DNA of 64,000 bases from Phil1 sp963643205 (GTDB lineage: Bacteria > Bacillota > Clostridia > Christensenellales > CAG-138), in assembly GCA_963643205.1 (NCBI GenBank), contig CAVIJJ010000004.1:1-64000 (forward strand), read 5' to 3'. The position numbers were made by a program, and so were the translations under genes. Numbering within the stretch: position 1 is the stretch's first letter; each line of letters opens with the position of its first letter. Shown piece by piece: positions 16,300-25,794 of the stretch. The notes under the pieces were generated by a model. The model was not told where the DNA came from and made no database searches. It saw only the letters and a list, made by a program, of their open reading frames with translations.

Positions 16300-17189
16300 A
16301 CGGGCCTCCCGTCGAATTTATCTATCATGTACGCGGGGAAATAGGAAAGCTTGGCTTTTCTAAGACCCTCCATGCCCATGTCCTCCTCGCGGTTTATGAA
16401 CTTAACATCCGTAAGCTCGTGCTGCACAAACTGGTTGTTTATAACCGGGAAAAGGCCAACTATTTCGTTGTCCGCCTTTTCTATATGCACAACGGCCATG
16501 TTGTCGTTTATCTTCTGGCCAAGCGTGAACGCCGCAAGGCGGCCGTCTATCCTTATTCCGCCGCCGCGTATGCCAAGCGTGTCCATGTGAGTTATAAGCG
16601 TTTTTATGGCGCTCAGCTCCAGCATGTCAATTTCGTCCTTAGGCTTTTCGCTCATCCATTCGTTAAACATTTCAACGCATTCGTCAAGCATATCGGGCGT
16701 TATTTTAACGTATTCAAACCGCTCGCCGTATTCCGCCATGAACTGATGAATGTGGTTCCTTTTCGCGTGCAGCTTTTTGCCGGAAAGATCCCTTAGGCTT
16801 TCCATGGTGTATACATAGTCGCTGTTGTCCCTGTCTTCCGTGAGCTCATAGCCCGAGCAGCGCTCAAACGCCGCCTTTATGGGGCCGGATATGGCCTTGA
16901 ATATGGGTTCCATCCCGTGCGCGCGCATATATTCCGCTGCCTTGTCGAGCGCGGTTTGATAGTAGGCTGAATCCGGCTCAAGCGTGAGCGGGGCGAACAT
17001 ATAGCTTTCGCCGTCGCACCAATGGATAAGTATATACAGAGCCCGGCCGTCTTCATAGGCGAGTATGTTCCCGCAGCTGCCCCAGCTTAATATGTTTGAA
17101 AAAGTGTATTCCGAGCATTCAAGCTTCCACGCGGAAGTGTAGCGCTCAATCATTGCCTTCATAGAGATGTCTATCGGCTTAAAATCCAT
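16296..17189 (-). CDS. DUF2156 / phosphatidylglycerol lysyltransferase-type protein
   Basis: The 297-aa soluble protein has a double GNAT-like fold of the DUF2156 (LPG synthetase C-terminal) family. Recognisable segments are KLHAKRNHIHQFMAEYG, RIDGRLAAFTLGQKIN and VVHIEKADNEIVGLFPVINNQF, followed by FINREEDMGMEGLRKAKLSY. It has no membrane domain, so it is not a full MprF. In such stand-alone forms the aminoacyl or acyl acceptor is generally unknown. It is coupled to the GNAT gene by a 4-nt overlap. Confidence 0.88.
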   Translation of the reverse strand: MDFKPIDISMKAMIERYTSAWKLECSEYTFSNILSWGSCGNILAYEDGRALYILIHWCDGESYMFAPLTLEPDSAYYQTALDKAAEYMRAHGMEPIFKAISGPIKAAFERCSGYELTEDRDNSDYVYTMESLRDLSGKKLHAKRNHIHQFMAEYGERFEYVKITPDMLDECVEMFNEWMSEKPKDEIDMLELSAIKTLITHMDTLGIRGGGIRIDGRLAAFTLGQKINDNMAVVHIEKADNEIVGLFPVINNQFVQHELTDVKFINREEDMGMEGLRKAKLSYFPAYMIDKFDGRPV

Positions 17190-17261
17190 AAAGTAAATAT
17201 GTACCTCCGTGATTTGTACGGTTGATATTTTAATATATGCCCCAAGAGCTTTGCAACCATA

Positions 17262-18041
17262 TTATACGCTTTTCAGTATAATGTCCGCGGCCTCGGCAAA
17301 GCCGTATCCGCCCTCTTTATTGAGTATATACGCGGGCAGGCGCTCCATGCGGCCAAGAAACGGCGAAATGTTGCTTACGGCGCAGCTTAAGGGGAAGGCG
17401 GCGAACATGGGCTCATCGTTTGGTGAGTCGCCAAAGAATATGGCCTCGGTCGAAATATCGCTTATTTTGCAGCATTCCTTAAGATACTTAAGCGCCATGT
17501 CGGCCTTTGAATACGCCCCGAACCAGGCGTTCACGTGTATGCTGCTTACCTTGGCCTCGGCTCCCATGCTCCTGCAGAGCTTAGCCACGGCGTACGCCGT
17601 TTCAAGCGGCAGCTTGGGCTCATCCTCAGCAAAGTCAAACGCCGCGTCATATATTCTGGCAAACTGATCGTGTGCCGGGCGCATAGCGGGAAACGCGCTA
17701 AATACGGCCTTCTTTACCGGCTCAAGCAGACCTTGCGGATCGGCCGCGGCAAGCGGATGGCGAATCATGCGAACATGACCCGAGCAGTCATAATCATATA
17801 CAAACGCCCCGTTTTCACAAACAACGGCGAAAACCGGCCATTCCCTCAGCATCATGTCGCACCAGCCCGCGGGCCTGCCCGTTACGGGTATAAGCCTTAA
17901 GCCGCGCGCGTTCAGCCGCCACATGGCGGAATAAGCCTCGCTTGTAAGCTTGCCGGAATTTGTAACGGTATCGTCCACATCAAAAAGAATGTATTTAAGC
18001 CTGCTCAGCTTTTGTTTGTCCGCGTCTTCAAAGCGCCGCAC
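17262..18041 (-). CDS. HAD-superfamily (IIB) hydrolase
   Basis: The 259-aa protein has the HAD nucleophile motif LFDVDDTVTNSG (19-30), motif II PVTGRPAGW and motif IV FFGDSPNDEPMFAAF, with a cap of Cof/sucrose-phosphate-phosphatase type. It is likely a cytoplasmic phosphatase of a sugar phosphate or similar small molecule. The start codon is GTG, with AAAGGAGC six nt upstream. It is downstream of ftsH on the same strand but separated by a hairpin. Confidence 0.88.
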   Translation of the reverse strand: MRRFEDADKQKLSRLKYILFDVDDTVTNSGKLTSEAYSAMWRLNARGLRLIPVTGRPAGWCDMMLREWPVFAVVCENGAFVYDYDCSGHVRMIRHPLAAADPQGLLEPVKKAVFSAFPAMRPAHDQFARIYDAAFDFAEDEPKLPLETAYAVAKLCRSMGAEAKVSSIHVNAWFGAYSKADMALKYLKECCKISDISTEAIFFGDSPNDEPMFAAFPLSCAVSNISPFLGRMERLPAYILNKEGGYGFAEAADIILKSV

Positions 18042-18064
18042 GCCGTGCTCCTTTCTTCATAAGA

Positions 18065-18087
18065 GAAGCGGCCGCTTGGGCCGCTTC
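18065..18087 (-). terminator. Hairpin after ftsH
   Basis: Perfect 9-bp stem GAAGCGGCC (18065-18073) / GGCCGCTTC (18079-18087) with a 5-nt loop. The following minus-strand sequence has only a weak U-run, so partial read-through into the HAD gene is possible. Confidence 0.6.
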
Positions 18088-18101
18088 AATATCGCTTATG
18101 G

Positions 18102-20111
18102 TTATTCGTTGGTGTTGTTCTCTTCGCCTTCGGTCTTGGCTTCGCTTTCGGCTTTCGCCTGCGCCTCAGCCTCGGCCTTTTCCTTGGCAAGAACCTCTTC
18201 ATCGGCCGTTTCAAGGCGCGTGCGCCTGTCGGCAAATGTTTCAAGCGTTACTTCCTCGCCGTTGAACAGCTTTTCAAAATCGTCGCCGTCAATGTGCTCA
18301 TATTCAAGAAGCGCCTTCACTATGCGTTCCATGGCGTCCCTGTGCTCGTTAAGCACGCTCTTGGCGCGGTCGTACTGCTCCTCAAGTATGCGGCGGATTT
18401 CCTTATCAACCCTCGCCGCCACTTCCTCCGAGAAGTTGCGCTGATGTCCCCAATCCTTGGCTATGAATACCTCTGTCTGGCCGCCCAGGAACACGGGGCC
18501 TATCTCGTCGCTCATGCCGTATTCAACAACCATCTTCCTGGCAAGCTCGGTGGCCTTCTGCAGGTCGCTGTAAGCGCCGGTGCATATATCGTCAAGGAAT
18601 ATGCTTTCCGCCACTCGTCCGCCGAGAGCCATGGAGATTTCGTCGAGTATCTTTCCGCGGGACATATGGTCGCGGTCATCCTCGGGCATTGTCATGGTAT
18701 AGCCCGCCGCTCTGCCGCGCGGTATAACGCTTATCTCGTGCACGGGATCGCAATTGGGCAGAACCCTGGCGACCACGGCGTGGCCCGCCTCGTGGTAGGC
18801 GGTAATCTTCTTATCCTCGGGGGTGATAACGTGGCTGCGCTTTTCGGGGCCGACCACTGTGCGGGTTATGGCCTCCTCAAGCTCCGTCATGCCGATTTCC
18901 TTTTTCTTGTACCTTGCGGCAAGTATGGCGGCCTCGTTCAGCACGTTTTCAAGATCCGCGCCGGTAAAGCCGGGTGTACGCTTGGCAAGAACGGAAAGGC
19001 TTACCTCCGCGGCTAAGGGCTTGCCCTTGGCGTGAACCTTCAGAATGGCTTCGCGGCCCTTTACGTCGGGGTAATTTACGGTTATCTGCCTGTCAAACCT
19101 GCCGGGGCGCAGAAGCGCGGGATCGAGAATATCCGGGCGGTTGGTGGCGGCTATAACTATTATGCCCTCGTTTATGGCAAAGCCGTCCATCTCAACAAGC
19201 AGCTGGTTAAGCGTTTGCTCGCGCTCATCATGGCCGCCGCCGAGACCCGCTCCGCGCTGACGGCCAACGGCGTCTATCTCGTCTATAAACACAACGGCGG
19301 GGGCGCACTTCTTGGCGGTTGTGAAAAGGTCTCTCACGCGGCTCGCGCCAACGCCTACGAACATTTCAACAAAGTCCGAACCGGATATGGAGAAGAAGGG
19401 AACCTTCGCCTCGCCCGCAACGGCCTTGGCAAGCAGGGTTTTGCCGGTACCCGGAGGGCCTACAAGCAGCACGCCCTTGGGGATCCTGGCGCCCATTTCC
19501 GTAAAACGCTTGGGCGCGCGCATGAACTCAACAACCTCTTTGAGCTCTTCCTTTTCCTCGTCAGCGCCCGCCACATCGTCGAACGTAACGCGGTTGTTGG
19601 GGTCTACCTGCGTGCGGGCGTGGGCCTTGCCAAAGCTCATCATCTTGTTGCCGCCGCCCTGAGCGCGCATCATAACAAAGTAGAACAACACTATTACGCC
19701 CAGCATTATAAGGTAGGGCAGAACGTATTCAAGTATGGAAGGATCCGGCGGCGGATTATAGGTGTAAGTAAAAGGATAATCCTCCGGCGTGACCTTGTCG
19801 GCATCGGTTCCGTTTTGGGTGGCAACTATTGCAGCCATGTCCGCACGGAAGGCGCTTTCGCTGGATACCTTGCAGATATAGTCGTATTTGTCGGGGAAAA
19901 GATCCTTATACTTGGAGTTCTTTTCTATTGCCACAATCTCACCGTTGCAGTACTCAACGGCTTCCAGCTTATCGGACTTTGCCATTTCAAGAAGATCGGC
20001 ATAGTCTATGCTCTTATCATCGCTGTCCCCGCTTTGCAGCTGCGTAAGCAGCACCACCAGCAGCAGAACAATGACCAGATAGATAAGCGGTGTTTTCAGC
20101 TTTTTACCCAA
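18102..20111 (-). CDS. ftsH: ATP-dependent zinc metalloprotease FtsH
   Basis: The product is 669 aa from a TTG start at 20111, which has AGGAGG five nt upstream and gives GKKLKTPLIYLVIVLLL, the normal N-terminal anchor; the in-frame ATGs further upstream lack this. Domains in order: transmembrane helix 1 (about 6-24), extracytoplasmic domain, helix 2 (about 128-148), AAA+ ATPase with GPPGTGKT (218-225), FIDEID (276-281) and ATNRPDILDPALLRPGRFD, then the M41 protease with zinc site HEAGH (440-444). An acidic Ala/Glu-rich tail follows. It degrades misassembled membrane and regulatory proteins. Confidence 0.97.
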   Translation of the reverse strand: MGKKLKTPLIYLVIVLLLVVLLTQLQSGDSDDKSIDYADLLEMAKSDKLEAVEYCNGEIVAIEKNSKYKDLFPDKYDYICKVSSESAFRADMAAIVATQNGTDADKVTPEDYPFTYTYNPPPDPSILEYVLPYLIMLGVIVLFYFVMMRAQGGGNKMMSFGKAHARTQVDPNNRVTFDDVAGADEEKEELKEVVEFMRAPKRFTEMGARIPKGVLLVGPPGTGKTLLAKAVAGEAKVPFFSISGSDFVEMFVGVGASRVRDLFTTAKKCAPAVVFIDEIDAVGRQRGAGLGGGHDEREQTLNQLLVEMDGFAINEGIIVIAATNRPDILDPALLRPGRFDRQITVNYPDVKGREAILKVHAKGKPLAAEVSLSVLAKRTPGFTGADLENVLNEAAILAARYKKKEIGMTELEEAITRTVVGPEKRSHVITPEDKKITAYHEAGHAVVARVLPNCDPVHEISVIPRGRAAGYTMTMPEDDRDHMSRGKILDEISMALGGRVAESIFLDDICTGAYSDLQKATELARKMVVEYGMSDEIGPVFLGGQTEVFIAKDWGHQRNFSEEVAARVDKEIRRILEEQYDRAKSVLNEHRDAMERIVKALLEYEHIDGDDFEKLFNGEEVTLETFADRRTRLETADEEVLAKEKAEAEAQAKAESEAKTEGEENNTNE

Positions 20112-20355
20112 TTTGTCCTCCTGACACGCCCACAGAACGCGGGCATATCGTTCCAATTTAATTATCCTTGTAATCATATCACACTTTGAGCTTATGAGCA
20201 AATATTCAATATGAGCAATATTGTGAAAAAACATAGCCGCCGGTGGCACGGCGCAGTGTACTTTTTTATTGAGAAAAGGAGCTGATTGTGGTAGTGTATA
20301 TGCATTGAATTTAATTATTGGCCCACAAGGGCCTAGAAAGGATAAAATTTTTGCC

Positions 20356-22215
20356 ATGAAACGGATTACAAAAATGCTGTCTATGCTGCTGGCGCTCGTT
20401 ACGGCGCTGAGCCTGTTCGGCTGCTCGGTTATGCCAACCGATACGGCCGAGCCCACAGCCGCCGCGGTTACGGAAACCGCTCAGGTTGTTGAGACCGCCG
20501 CTCCCGAGCCCACGCTTGACCCCGCTACGGAGGCCGCGGAGGCCGCGCTTAAGGCGCTTGACGAGAAAATATTCTGCACGGACGTTGCAAGCGACGCGCT
20601 TACTTTTCATCTTACGCTCGCTCATCCGGAGAATTTTCCCCTTATAACCGATTATCCTACCGGCTGGGGCGATTTCAGCTACGCCGCGCAGGAGGAATCC
20701 ATTGCCGAAAACGATGAATGGTTTGAGGAGCTTTGCGCGATAGACCGCGATGCCCTTACGGATGATTCCAAAATAACCTACGATACCCTTTATCAGACCC
20801 TTGAGCCGGACGGAACCGGCATGGATTATTATTACTACAGCGAGGTACTCGATACCCTTGTGGGACTGCACTCCAATCTGCCGCTGAACCTTGTGTTTTA
20901 CGATATGGACTGCAAGGAAGACGTTGAGAACTACCTGATCCTTCTTGCGGATACCCCGCGCTATGTTGACCAGATACTCGCCTTTGAGCAGGAGAAATCC
21001 GCAGCCGGCAAGTTCATGCGCGACAGCGCCCTTGATACCGTGCTTGAGCAGATACAGGACTTTATAGATTCCCGCGAAACCTGCTTCCTGCTCGGCACTT
21101 TTGATGAGTTCATAGCCGATATAGACGAGCTTACCGACGAGGAGCGCGCGGCATACAGCGCAAGGAACGCGGAGCTTGTGAACGCGCTTATAGATTCCTA
21201 TCAGGTGCTTTACGATGGCCTTGAGGCCCTTCGCGGAACGGCTACAAACGAGGCCGGCCTTTGCGAGTACGGCGACGAGGGCAAGGCGTATTTTGAGGCG
21301 GAGCTTAAATACAACGCCTGCAGCGACATAACGCCGGAGGAAGCGCTGAACGTGCTCAACAGCGAGCTTGATACCATGATAAACAAGCTCTATAACGCTA
21401 TGGATAAGGACCCCACTGTTTCCGAAAGGTACGACAAGGTAAATCTTTCCGTAGGCACAACCGAGGAAAACATGGAATACCTTGAAAAACTGATGGCGGA
21501 TTACTATCCCGCGCTTCCGGAGCACACGGTAACGTTTATGGATTGCCCGAGCGAGCTTGAGGATCAGTTCAGCCCCGCGGCGTACCTTATTCCCCCGGTG
21601 GATGACGCGAGTGAGAACCTTATAATACTCAACGCCAAAACGCTTGAGGACGAAACAAGATACCTTGATACCCTGGCGCACGAGGGCTACCCCGGACACA
21701 TGTATCATTATCAGTATCTGCGCACGCTTACCGAGAAAACCGGCTATACCCGCCAGAATCTTTCACTTACGGGTTATTATGAAAGCTGGTCTCAGTCCGC
21801 GGAGATATTCTTTGATAATTACAATACCCGCTTCGGCGCACCGTACTGCAACTTTATGAACGCGAACTCCAGCATAAGCGGCCTGCTGCTGCCTGCCATA
21901 GCCAGCATACAGGTAAACTATTACGGCGCCACGGTTGATGATCTTTATGAGATTACCTCATCCTATTACAGCGAGGACGCGGCAATGGAGCTTGCGGAAA
22001 CGTATTATCAGTACGCCGTTGAGAACCCGTTCTACTTTATAAAGTATGCCGTTGGCTTCAGCATATATCAGCAGAAGCTTGCGGAGGCCAAAAAGCTTTG
22101 CGATATCAAGTTTGACCTTATGAGCTTTAACGAAACCTATTTGAACATAGGGCCCACCTATTTCAATATATCCATGCCCATAATGGACGAATGGATAAGC
22201 GAGCATAAGAAATAA
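20356..22215 (+). CDS. DUF885 family lipoprotein, putative zinc peptidase
   Basis: The product is 619 aa from the ATG at 20356; an upstream in-frame start at 20269 would precede the signal peptide. Residues 1-23 form a lipoprotein signal with lipobox SLFGC (Cys23), followed by a Thr/Glu/Ala-rich linker. The body is a DUF885 domain with HEGYPGHMYHYQYL (His442, Glu443, His448), the HExxxxH-like zinc motif of this gluzincin-related family. Probably a surface peptidase of unknown specificity. It is followed 2 nt later by a DUF554 gene. Confidence 0.88.
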   Translation: MKRITKMLSMLLALVTALSLFGCSVMPTDTAEPTAAAVTETAQVVETAAPEPTLDPATEAAEAALKALDEKIFCTDVASDALTFHLTLAHPENFPLITDYPTGWGDFSYAAQEESIAENDEWFEELCAIDRDALTDDSKITYDTLYQTLEPDGTGMDYYYYSEVLDTLVGLHSNLPLNLVFYDMDCKEDVENYLILLADTPRYVDQILAFEQEKSAAGKFMRDSALDTVLEQIQDFIDSRETCFLLGTFDEFIADIDELTDEERAAYSARNAELVNALIDSYQVLYDGLEALRGTATNEAGLCEYGDEGKAYFEAELKYNACSDITPEEALNVLNSELDTMINKLYNAMDKDPTVSERYDKVNLSVGTTEENMEYLEKLMADYYPALPEHTVTFMDCPSELEDQFSPAAYLIPPVDDASENLIILNAKTLEDETRYLDTLAHEGYPGHMYHYQYLRTLTEKTGYTRQNLSLTGYYESWSQSAEIFFDNYNTRFGAPYCNFMNANSSISGLLLPAIASIQVNYYGATVDDLYEITSSYYSEDAAMELAETYYQYAVENPFYFIKYAVGFSIYQQKLAEAKKLCDIKFDLMSFNETYLNIGPTYFNISMPIMDEWISEHKK

Positions 22216-22217
22216 TC

Positions 22218-22898
22218 ATGCTTGGGCTCGGAACAATAGTAAACGCGGCGGCGATAGCGGCCGGCTGCGCCATAGGTATGCTTGCCAAGCGCGGCATAAG
22301 CCAGCGGGTTATGGATGCCGTTATGAAGGGCGTCGCGCTCTGCATAGTATACATTGGCATAGACGGAATGCTTGAGGGCAGCAAAACGCTGGCGATTATA
22401 ATAGCCATGGCGGTTGGCGCGGGCATAGGCACGCTGCTTGATCTGGACGGCAAAATGAGCAAGCTTGGCGACATTGTTGAAAAGCGGCTCGCCGGAGGCG
22501 GCGCGGGCATAGCGCAGGGATTTGTTACGGCAAGCCTTATATTCTGCGTTGGAGCCATGGCGGTTGTGGGCAGCCTGCAGAGCGGCCTTAAAGGCGACAA
22601 TTCCACCCTATACACAAAGGCTTTGCTGGACGGAATAAGCTCCATGGTGCTTACGGCAAGCCTTGGCGTGGGCGTTGGGCTTTCGGCCGTAAGCGTGCTT
22701 GTGTACCAGGGCGCGCTTACGCTGCTCGCGGGGCTTCTTTCCCCGGTGCTCAGCGATGCCGTAATAGCCGAAATGACCTGCGTGGGCAGCATACTTATTA
22801 TGGCGCTGGGGCTTAATATGCTGGGCATAACCAAGCTGAAGGTTATGGACTATATACTGGCCATATTCCTTGTTATACCGCTTTGCTACATAATGTAA
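22218..22898 (+). CDS. DUF554 family membrane protein
   Basis: The 226-aa integral membrane protein has about six or seven hydrophobic segments and Gly-rich family motifs: GTIVNAAAIAAGCAIG, GVALCIVYIGIDGML and FCVGAMAVVGSLQSGL. The function is unknown; the family resembles small transporters (YdfK/YqgA). It begins 2 nt after the DUF885 stop without a clear ribosome site, so translation is probably coupled. Confidence 0.88.
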   Translation: MLGLGTIVNAAAIAAGCAIGMLAKRGISQRVMDAVMKGVALCIVYIGIDGMLEGSKTLAIIIAMAVGAGIGTLLDLDGKMSKLGDIVEKRLAGGGAGIAQGFVTASLIFCVGAMAVVGSLQSGLKGDNSTLYTKALLDGISSMVLTASLGVGVGLSAVSVLVYQGALTLLAGLLSPVLSDAVIAEMTCVGSILIMALGLNMLGITKLKVMDYILAIFLVIPLCYIM

Positions 22899-22994
22899 AT
22901 CTGTCAAAGCCGCGCTTTGAGTGATGACGGGGCGCGGCAAAAGTGATTGAATAAACGCACTACATACGGAATTATAAGAAGGGAGATTCTAACA

Positions 22995-23459
22995 ATGCCT
23001 TTTTGCACGAATTGCGGCTCGCAATACGATGAAGGAACAAAGTTCTGCCCCAACTGCGGCGCGAGCACCGCTGAGGAAACCGAAAAGCAGACAAACAGCA
23101 CCTATACTGAGCAGAACACTCAGCAGAATACCTACCAGCAGCCGGTAAATCCGCAGCCTGCCTATCAGCAGAGTGCTTCGGACAACAGCAAAACTTTTGC
23201 TATACTGGCAGTTGTGTTCCCGATTCTGTTTTTCCTGCCCCTCGTTGCCAATCCTAAAACGGAGTTCGGCACATTCTGGGCCAATCAGTCACTGCTGCTT
23301 TTGCTGCTCAGCATTGTTGGCAGCTTAACGGCCGGTATACTGATCGGGATTGCTGTATATATATTTGAAGTTGTGCTTTGGATAATGGCGCTTATAAGCG
23401 TTTGCAAGGGCGAAATGAAGCCCCTGCCCCTTATCGGCGGTATACAGATTATAAAGTAA
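22995..23459 (+). CDS. Zinc-ribbon membrane protein
   Basis: The product is 154 aa from the ATG at 22995, chosen for the AAGGGAG upstream. The N-terminal zinc ribbon has Cys4, Cys7, Cys18 and Cys21 (CTNCG and CPNCGA). A Gln/Thr/Pro-rich linker of about 45 residues comes next. Two transmembrane helices follow, with a DUF4870-like arrangement in the second half (NQSLLLLLLSIVGSLTAG). It is a common architecture in Firmicutes; the role is unknown. Confidence 0.85.
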   Translation: MPFCTNCGSQYDEGTKFCPNCGASTAEETEKQTNSTYTEQNTQQNTYQQPVNPQPAYQQSASDNSKTFAILAVVFPILFFLPLVANPKTEFGTFWANQSLLLLLLSIVGSLTAGILIGIAVYIFEVVLWIMALISVCKGEMKPLPLIGGIQIIK

Positions 23460-23471
23460 TTGCAAATTAAA

Positions 23472-23505
23472 AAAGCGAGGCTCCTCAAGCGGGGAGCCTC
23501 ATTTT
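23472..23505. terminator. Bidirectional terminator
   Basis: Stem GAGGCTCC (23477-23484) / GGAGCCTC (23493-23500) with flanking A- and T-runs, between the zinc-ribbon gene and convergent glnN. Confidence 0.85.
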
Positions 23506-23520
23506 TATATCGTGTTTAAC

Positions 23521-25605
23521 TTATTCGGCGTTCAGCAGCAGCTGCTCGTAGTTCGGGAAGGGCCATGCCTCGTGCGGGGTTATGCTCTCAAGTGAATCGG
23601 CCGCGAGCCTTACGGCGGCCATGGCGGGGATAACCTCATCGCGGCAGCGGCAGGCGCGTTCGTGCGCGCAGTCCGCTTCACCGGCGTGCTTAAGGGCCTC
23701 GTCAAGGGTGGATTTGGCGCTGTTAAGCTGCTCAAGCAGATCCATGCCCTCTTTAAGCGTGCGTACCTCGCTTTCGCTGCGCACGCCTATCTGCTGCTTG
23801 CGGTAAATGGTTTCGGCAAGCTCGCCCTGCGCGCGGCTTACGGCGGGAATAATATCCTGCGCCGTCATTTCGGCCATTGTGCGGCCCTCTATCTCCGCAA
23901 GCTTTGCGTATGTTTCAAGCGAAACCTCGTAGCGGGAAAGCATTTCGCGGCGGGAGAATATGCCGTATTTGCTGAAAAGGGCAACGTTTTCTTCCGCTAT
24001 TGAGCGCTCTTGCGCCTCAACCGTTGTTTTAAGGTTGTAAAGTCCTCTGCTTTCGGCTTCCTTTTCCCAGTCCGCGGAATAGCAGTTTCCGCTGTATATT
24101 ATGCGCTTATGCCTCTTGTATTCGCTGCGGATAATCTCGCGTGCGGCGGCTTCCTTGTCGTCGGCCTTTTCAAGCGTGTCCGCAAACCTTGCCACGGCTT
24201 CCGCCACAACGGTATTAAGAACTATGTTCGCGTCGGCTATGGACTGCGCGCTGCCGGGCATGCGGAACTCAAACTTGTTTCCGGTAAACGCGAAGGGGGA
24301 GGTACGGTTTCTGTCCGTATTGTCCGCCTTTACGCGGGGCATGGCGTCCACGCCCATGCTTATGAACTGCTGCTCGGTGTGGCTGTAATCACTGCCCTCG
24401 CTCAATGTGTCAAGTATCTCGTTAAGCTCATCGCCCAGGAACACGGATATAACCGCCGGCGGCGCTTCGGTCTGGCCAAGGCGCAGGTCATTTGAGTAAG
24501 AGCAGGCGCTGAAGCGGATAAGATCCTGGTGATCGTCCACGGCGGCTATAACGGCGGTTAAAAGCAGCAGGAAAAGCGTGTTTTCGCTGGGCTCTTTGCC
24601 GGGGTTGAAAAGGTTTTCGCCGCTGTCTGTGCTCAGCGACCAGTTGTTGTGCTTGCCGCTGCCGTTCATGCCGTCAAAGGGCTTTTCATGCAGCAGGCAT
24701 ACCATGCCGTGCTTGGGGGCAATGCGCTTCATCAGCTCCATTATAAGCTGGTTATGGTCGGTTGCGCTGTTCGCTCCGCTGAATACCGGCGCAAGCTCGT
24801 GCTGGCCGGGAGCGACCTCTTTATGCTCCGTTTTCGCGAAAACGCCAAGCTTCCAAAGCTCCCTGTCAAGGTCCGCCATAAATGCCTTTACGCGGGTATC
24901 GAGAGTGCCGTAATAATGGTCGTCAAGCTCCTGGCTCTTCGCGGGCTTCGCGCCGAAAAGCGTTCTGCCGCAGAGCACAAGGTCTCGCCTTTTTGCCCAA
25001 AGCGCTTTATCAACAAGGAAATATTCCTGCTCCGCGCCAACGCTTGGCGTAATGCGCTCTATGTCCGTGCGGCCCATGGCGCGCACAAGGCGCAGGGCTT
25101 CCTTATTTATAAGCTGAGCGGAACGCAGAAGCGGCGTTTTCTTATCAAGGGCATCGCCGTCGTATGAAAGGAATACGGTGGGTATGCAAAGAGTATCTTC
25201 TTTTATAAAGGCATAAGCGGTGGGGTCCCAGGCGGTGTAGCCGCGGGCTTCAAAGGTTGCCCTAAGACCGCCGGAGGGGAAGCTGGAGGCGTCTGATTCG
25301 CCCACAACAAGCTCCTTGCCGGAAAAATCGAGTATTGCGCCGCCGTTAGAGCCCGGGGAAATAAAAGCCTCGTGCTTTTCCGCCGTTATTCCGGTGAGCG
25401 GCTGGAACCAATGCGTAAAATGGGTGGCGCCCTTTTCTATTGCCCAGTCCTTCATGGCCGCGGCAATGGGGGTTGCAATGTGCCTGGCGAGCGGGGCGCC
25501 GCACTTTATGGTTTCCTTAAGGGCGGCATAAACATCCTCCGCAAGGCGCTCGCGCATTACGGCTTCGTTAAATACCATTGATCCGAAATCGAATTTGTTT
25601 GGCAT
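23521..25605 (-). CDS. glnN: Type III glutamine synthetase
   Basis: The 694-aa product has the length typical of GSIII, against about 450 for GSI. It contains the GSIII N-terminal region (THFTHWFQPLTGITAEKHEAF), the catalytic SVGAEQEYFLVD, the ATP-site KHNNWSLSTDSGENLF with its NKHN-like core GSGKHNNWS, and RTSPFAFTGNKFEFRMPGS. It makes glutamine from glutamate, ammonia and ATP in the cytoplasm. It is monocistronic with its own promoter. GSIII is usual in Bacteroidetes and many anaerobic Clostridia. No glutamine-specific regulatory element was seen. Confidence 0.96.
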   Translation of the reverse strand: MPNKFDFGSMVFNEAVMRERLAEDVYAALKETIKCGAPLARHIATPIAAAMKDWAIEKGATHFTHWFQPLTGITAEKHEAFISPGSNGGAILDFSGKELVVGESDASSFPSGGLRATFEARGYTAWDPTAYAFIKEDTLCIPTVFLSYDGDALDKKTPLLRSAQLINKEALRLVRAMGRTDIERITPSVGAEQEYFLVDKALWAKRRDLVLCGRTLFGAKPAKSQELDDHYYGTLDTRVKAFMADLDRELWKLGVFAKTEHKEVAPGQHELAPVFSGANSATDHNQLIMELMKRIAPKHGMVCLLHEKPFDGMNGSGKHNNWSLSTDSGENLFNPGKEPSENTLFLLLLTAVIAAVDDHQDLIRFSACSYSNDLRLGQTEAPPAVISVFLGDELNEILDTLSEGSDYSHTEQQFISMGVDAMPRVKADNTDRNRTSPFAFTGNKFEFRMPGSAQSIADANIVLNTVVAEAVARFADTLEKADDKEAAAREIIRSEYKRHKRIIYSGNCYSADWEKEAESRGLYNLKTTVEAQERSIAEENVALFSKYGIFSRREMLSRYEVSLETYAKLAEIEGRTMAEMTAQDIIPAVSRAQGELAETIYRKQQIGVRSESEVRTLKEGMDLLEQLNSAKSTLDEALKHAGEADCAHERACRCRDEVIPAMAAVRLAADSLESITPHEAWPFPNYEQLLLNAE

Positions 25606-25639
25606 GGCTTAGTCCTTCCCAAATAATAATAACCATCAT

Positions 25640-25668
25640 ATTATAGATTAGCTTTTGCCCGGATACAA
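25640..25668 (-). promoter_or_regulatory. Promoter of glnN
   Basis: Read on the minus strand: TTGTAT (25668-25663), 17 nt, TATAAT (25645-25640), about 35 nt before the ATG. Confidence 0.65.
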
Positions 25669-25746
25669 GCAAAAAAGCAAAAATCCATTCATTTTTATTG
25701 TTTGCCGCGGCATAAGCACTGCTTTCATGCGGGGCGGCTGCCATAA

Positions 25747-25775
25747 TAAAAGCCCGGCATTGACCGCTGCCGGGC
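25747..25775 (-). terminator. Terminator of the MFS-radC-mutase-MATE operon
   Basis: Stem GCCCGGCA (25752-25759) / TGCCGGGC (25768-25775). The minus-strand transcript continues into a U-run. Confidence 0.8.
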
Positions 25776-25794
25776 ATAATCGGTTTTTCTATGG

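Noticed and set aside
19032..20189. 385-aa open frame opposite ftsH
   Set aside because: Antisense shadow of ftsH; the GC-rich codon pattern explains its length.
20311..21708. 465-aa open frame on the minus strand
   Set aside because: It is the antisense shadow of the DUF885 lipoprotein, with low-complexity basic composition, no ribosome site and no family pattern.
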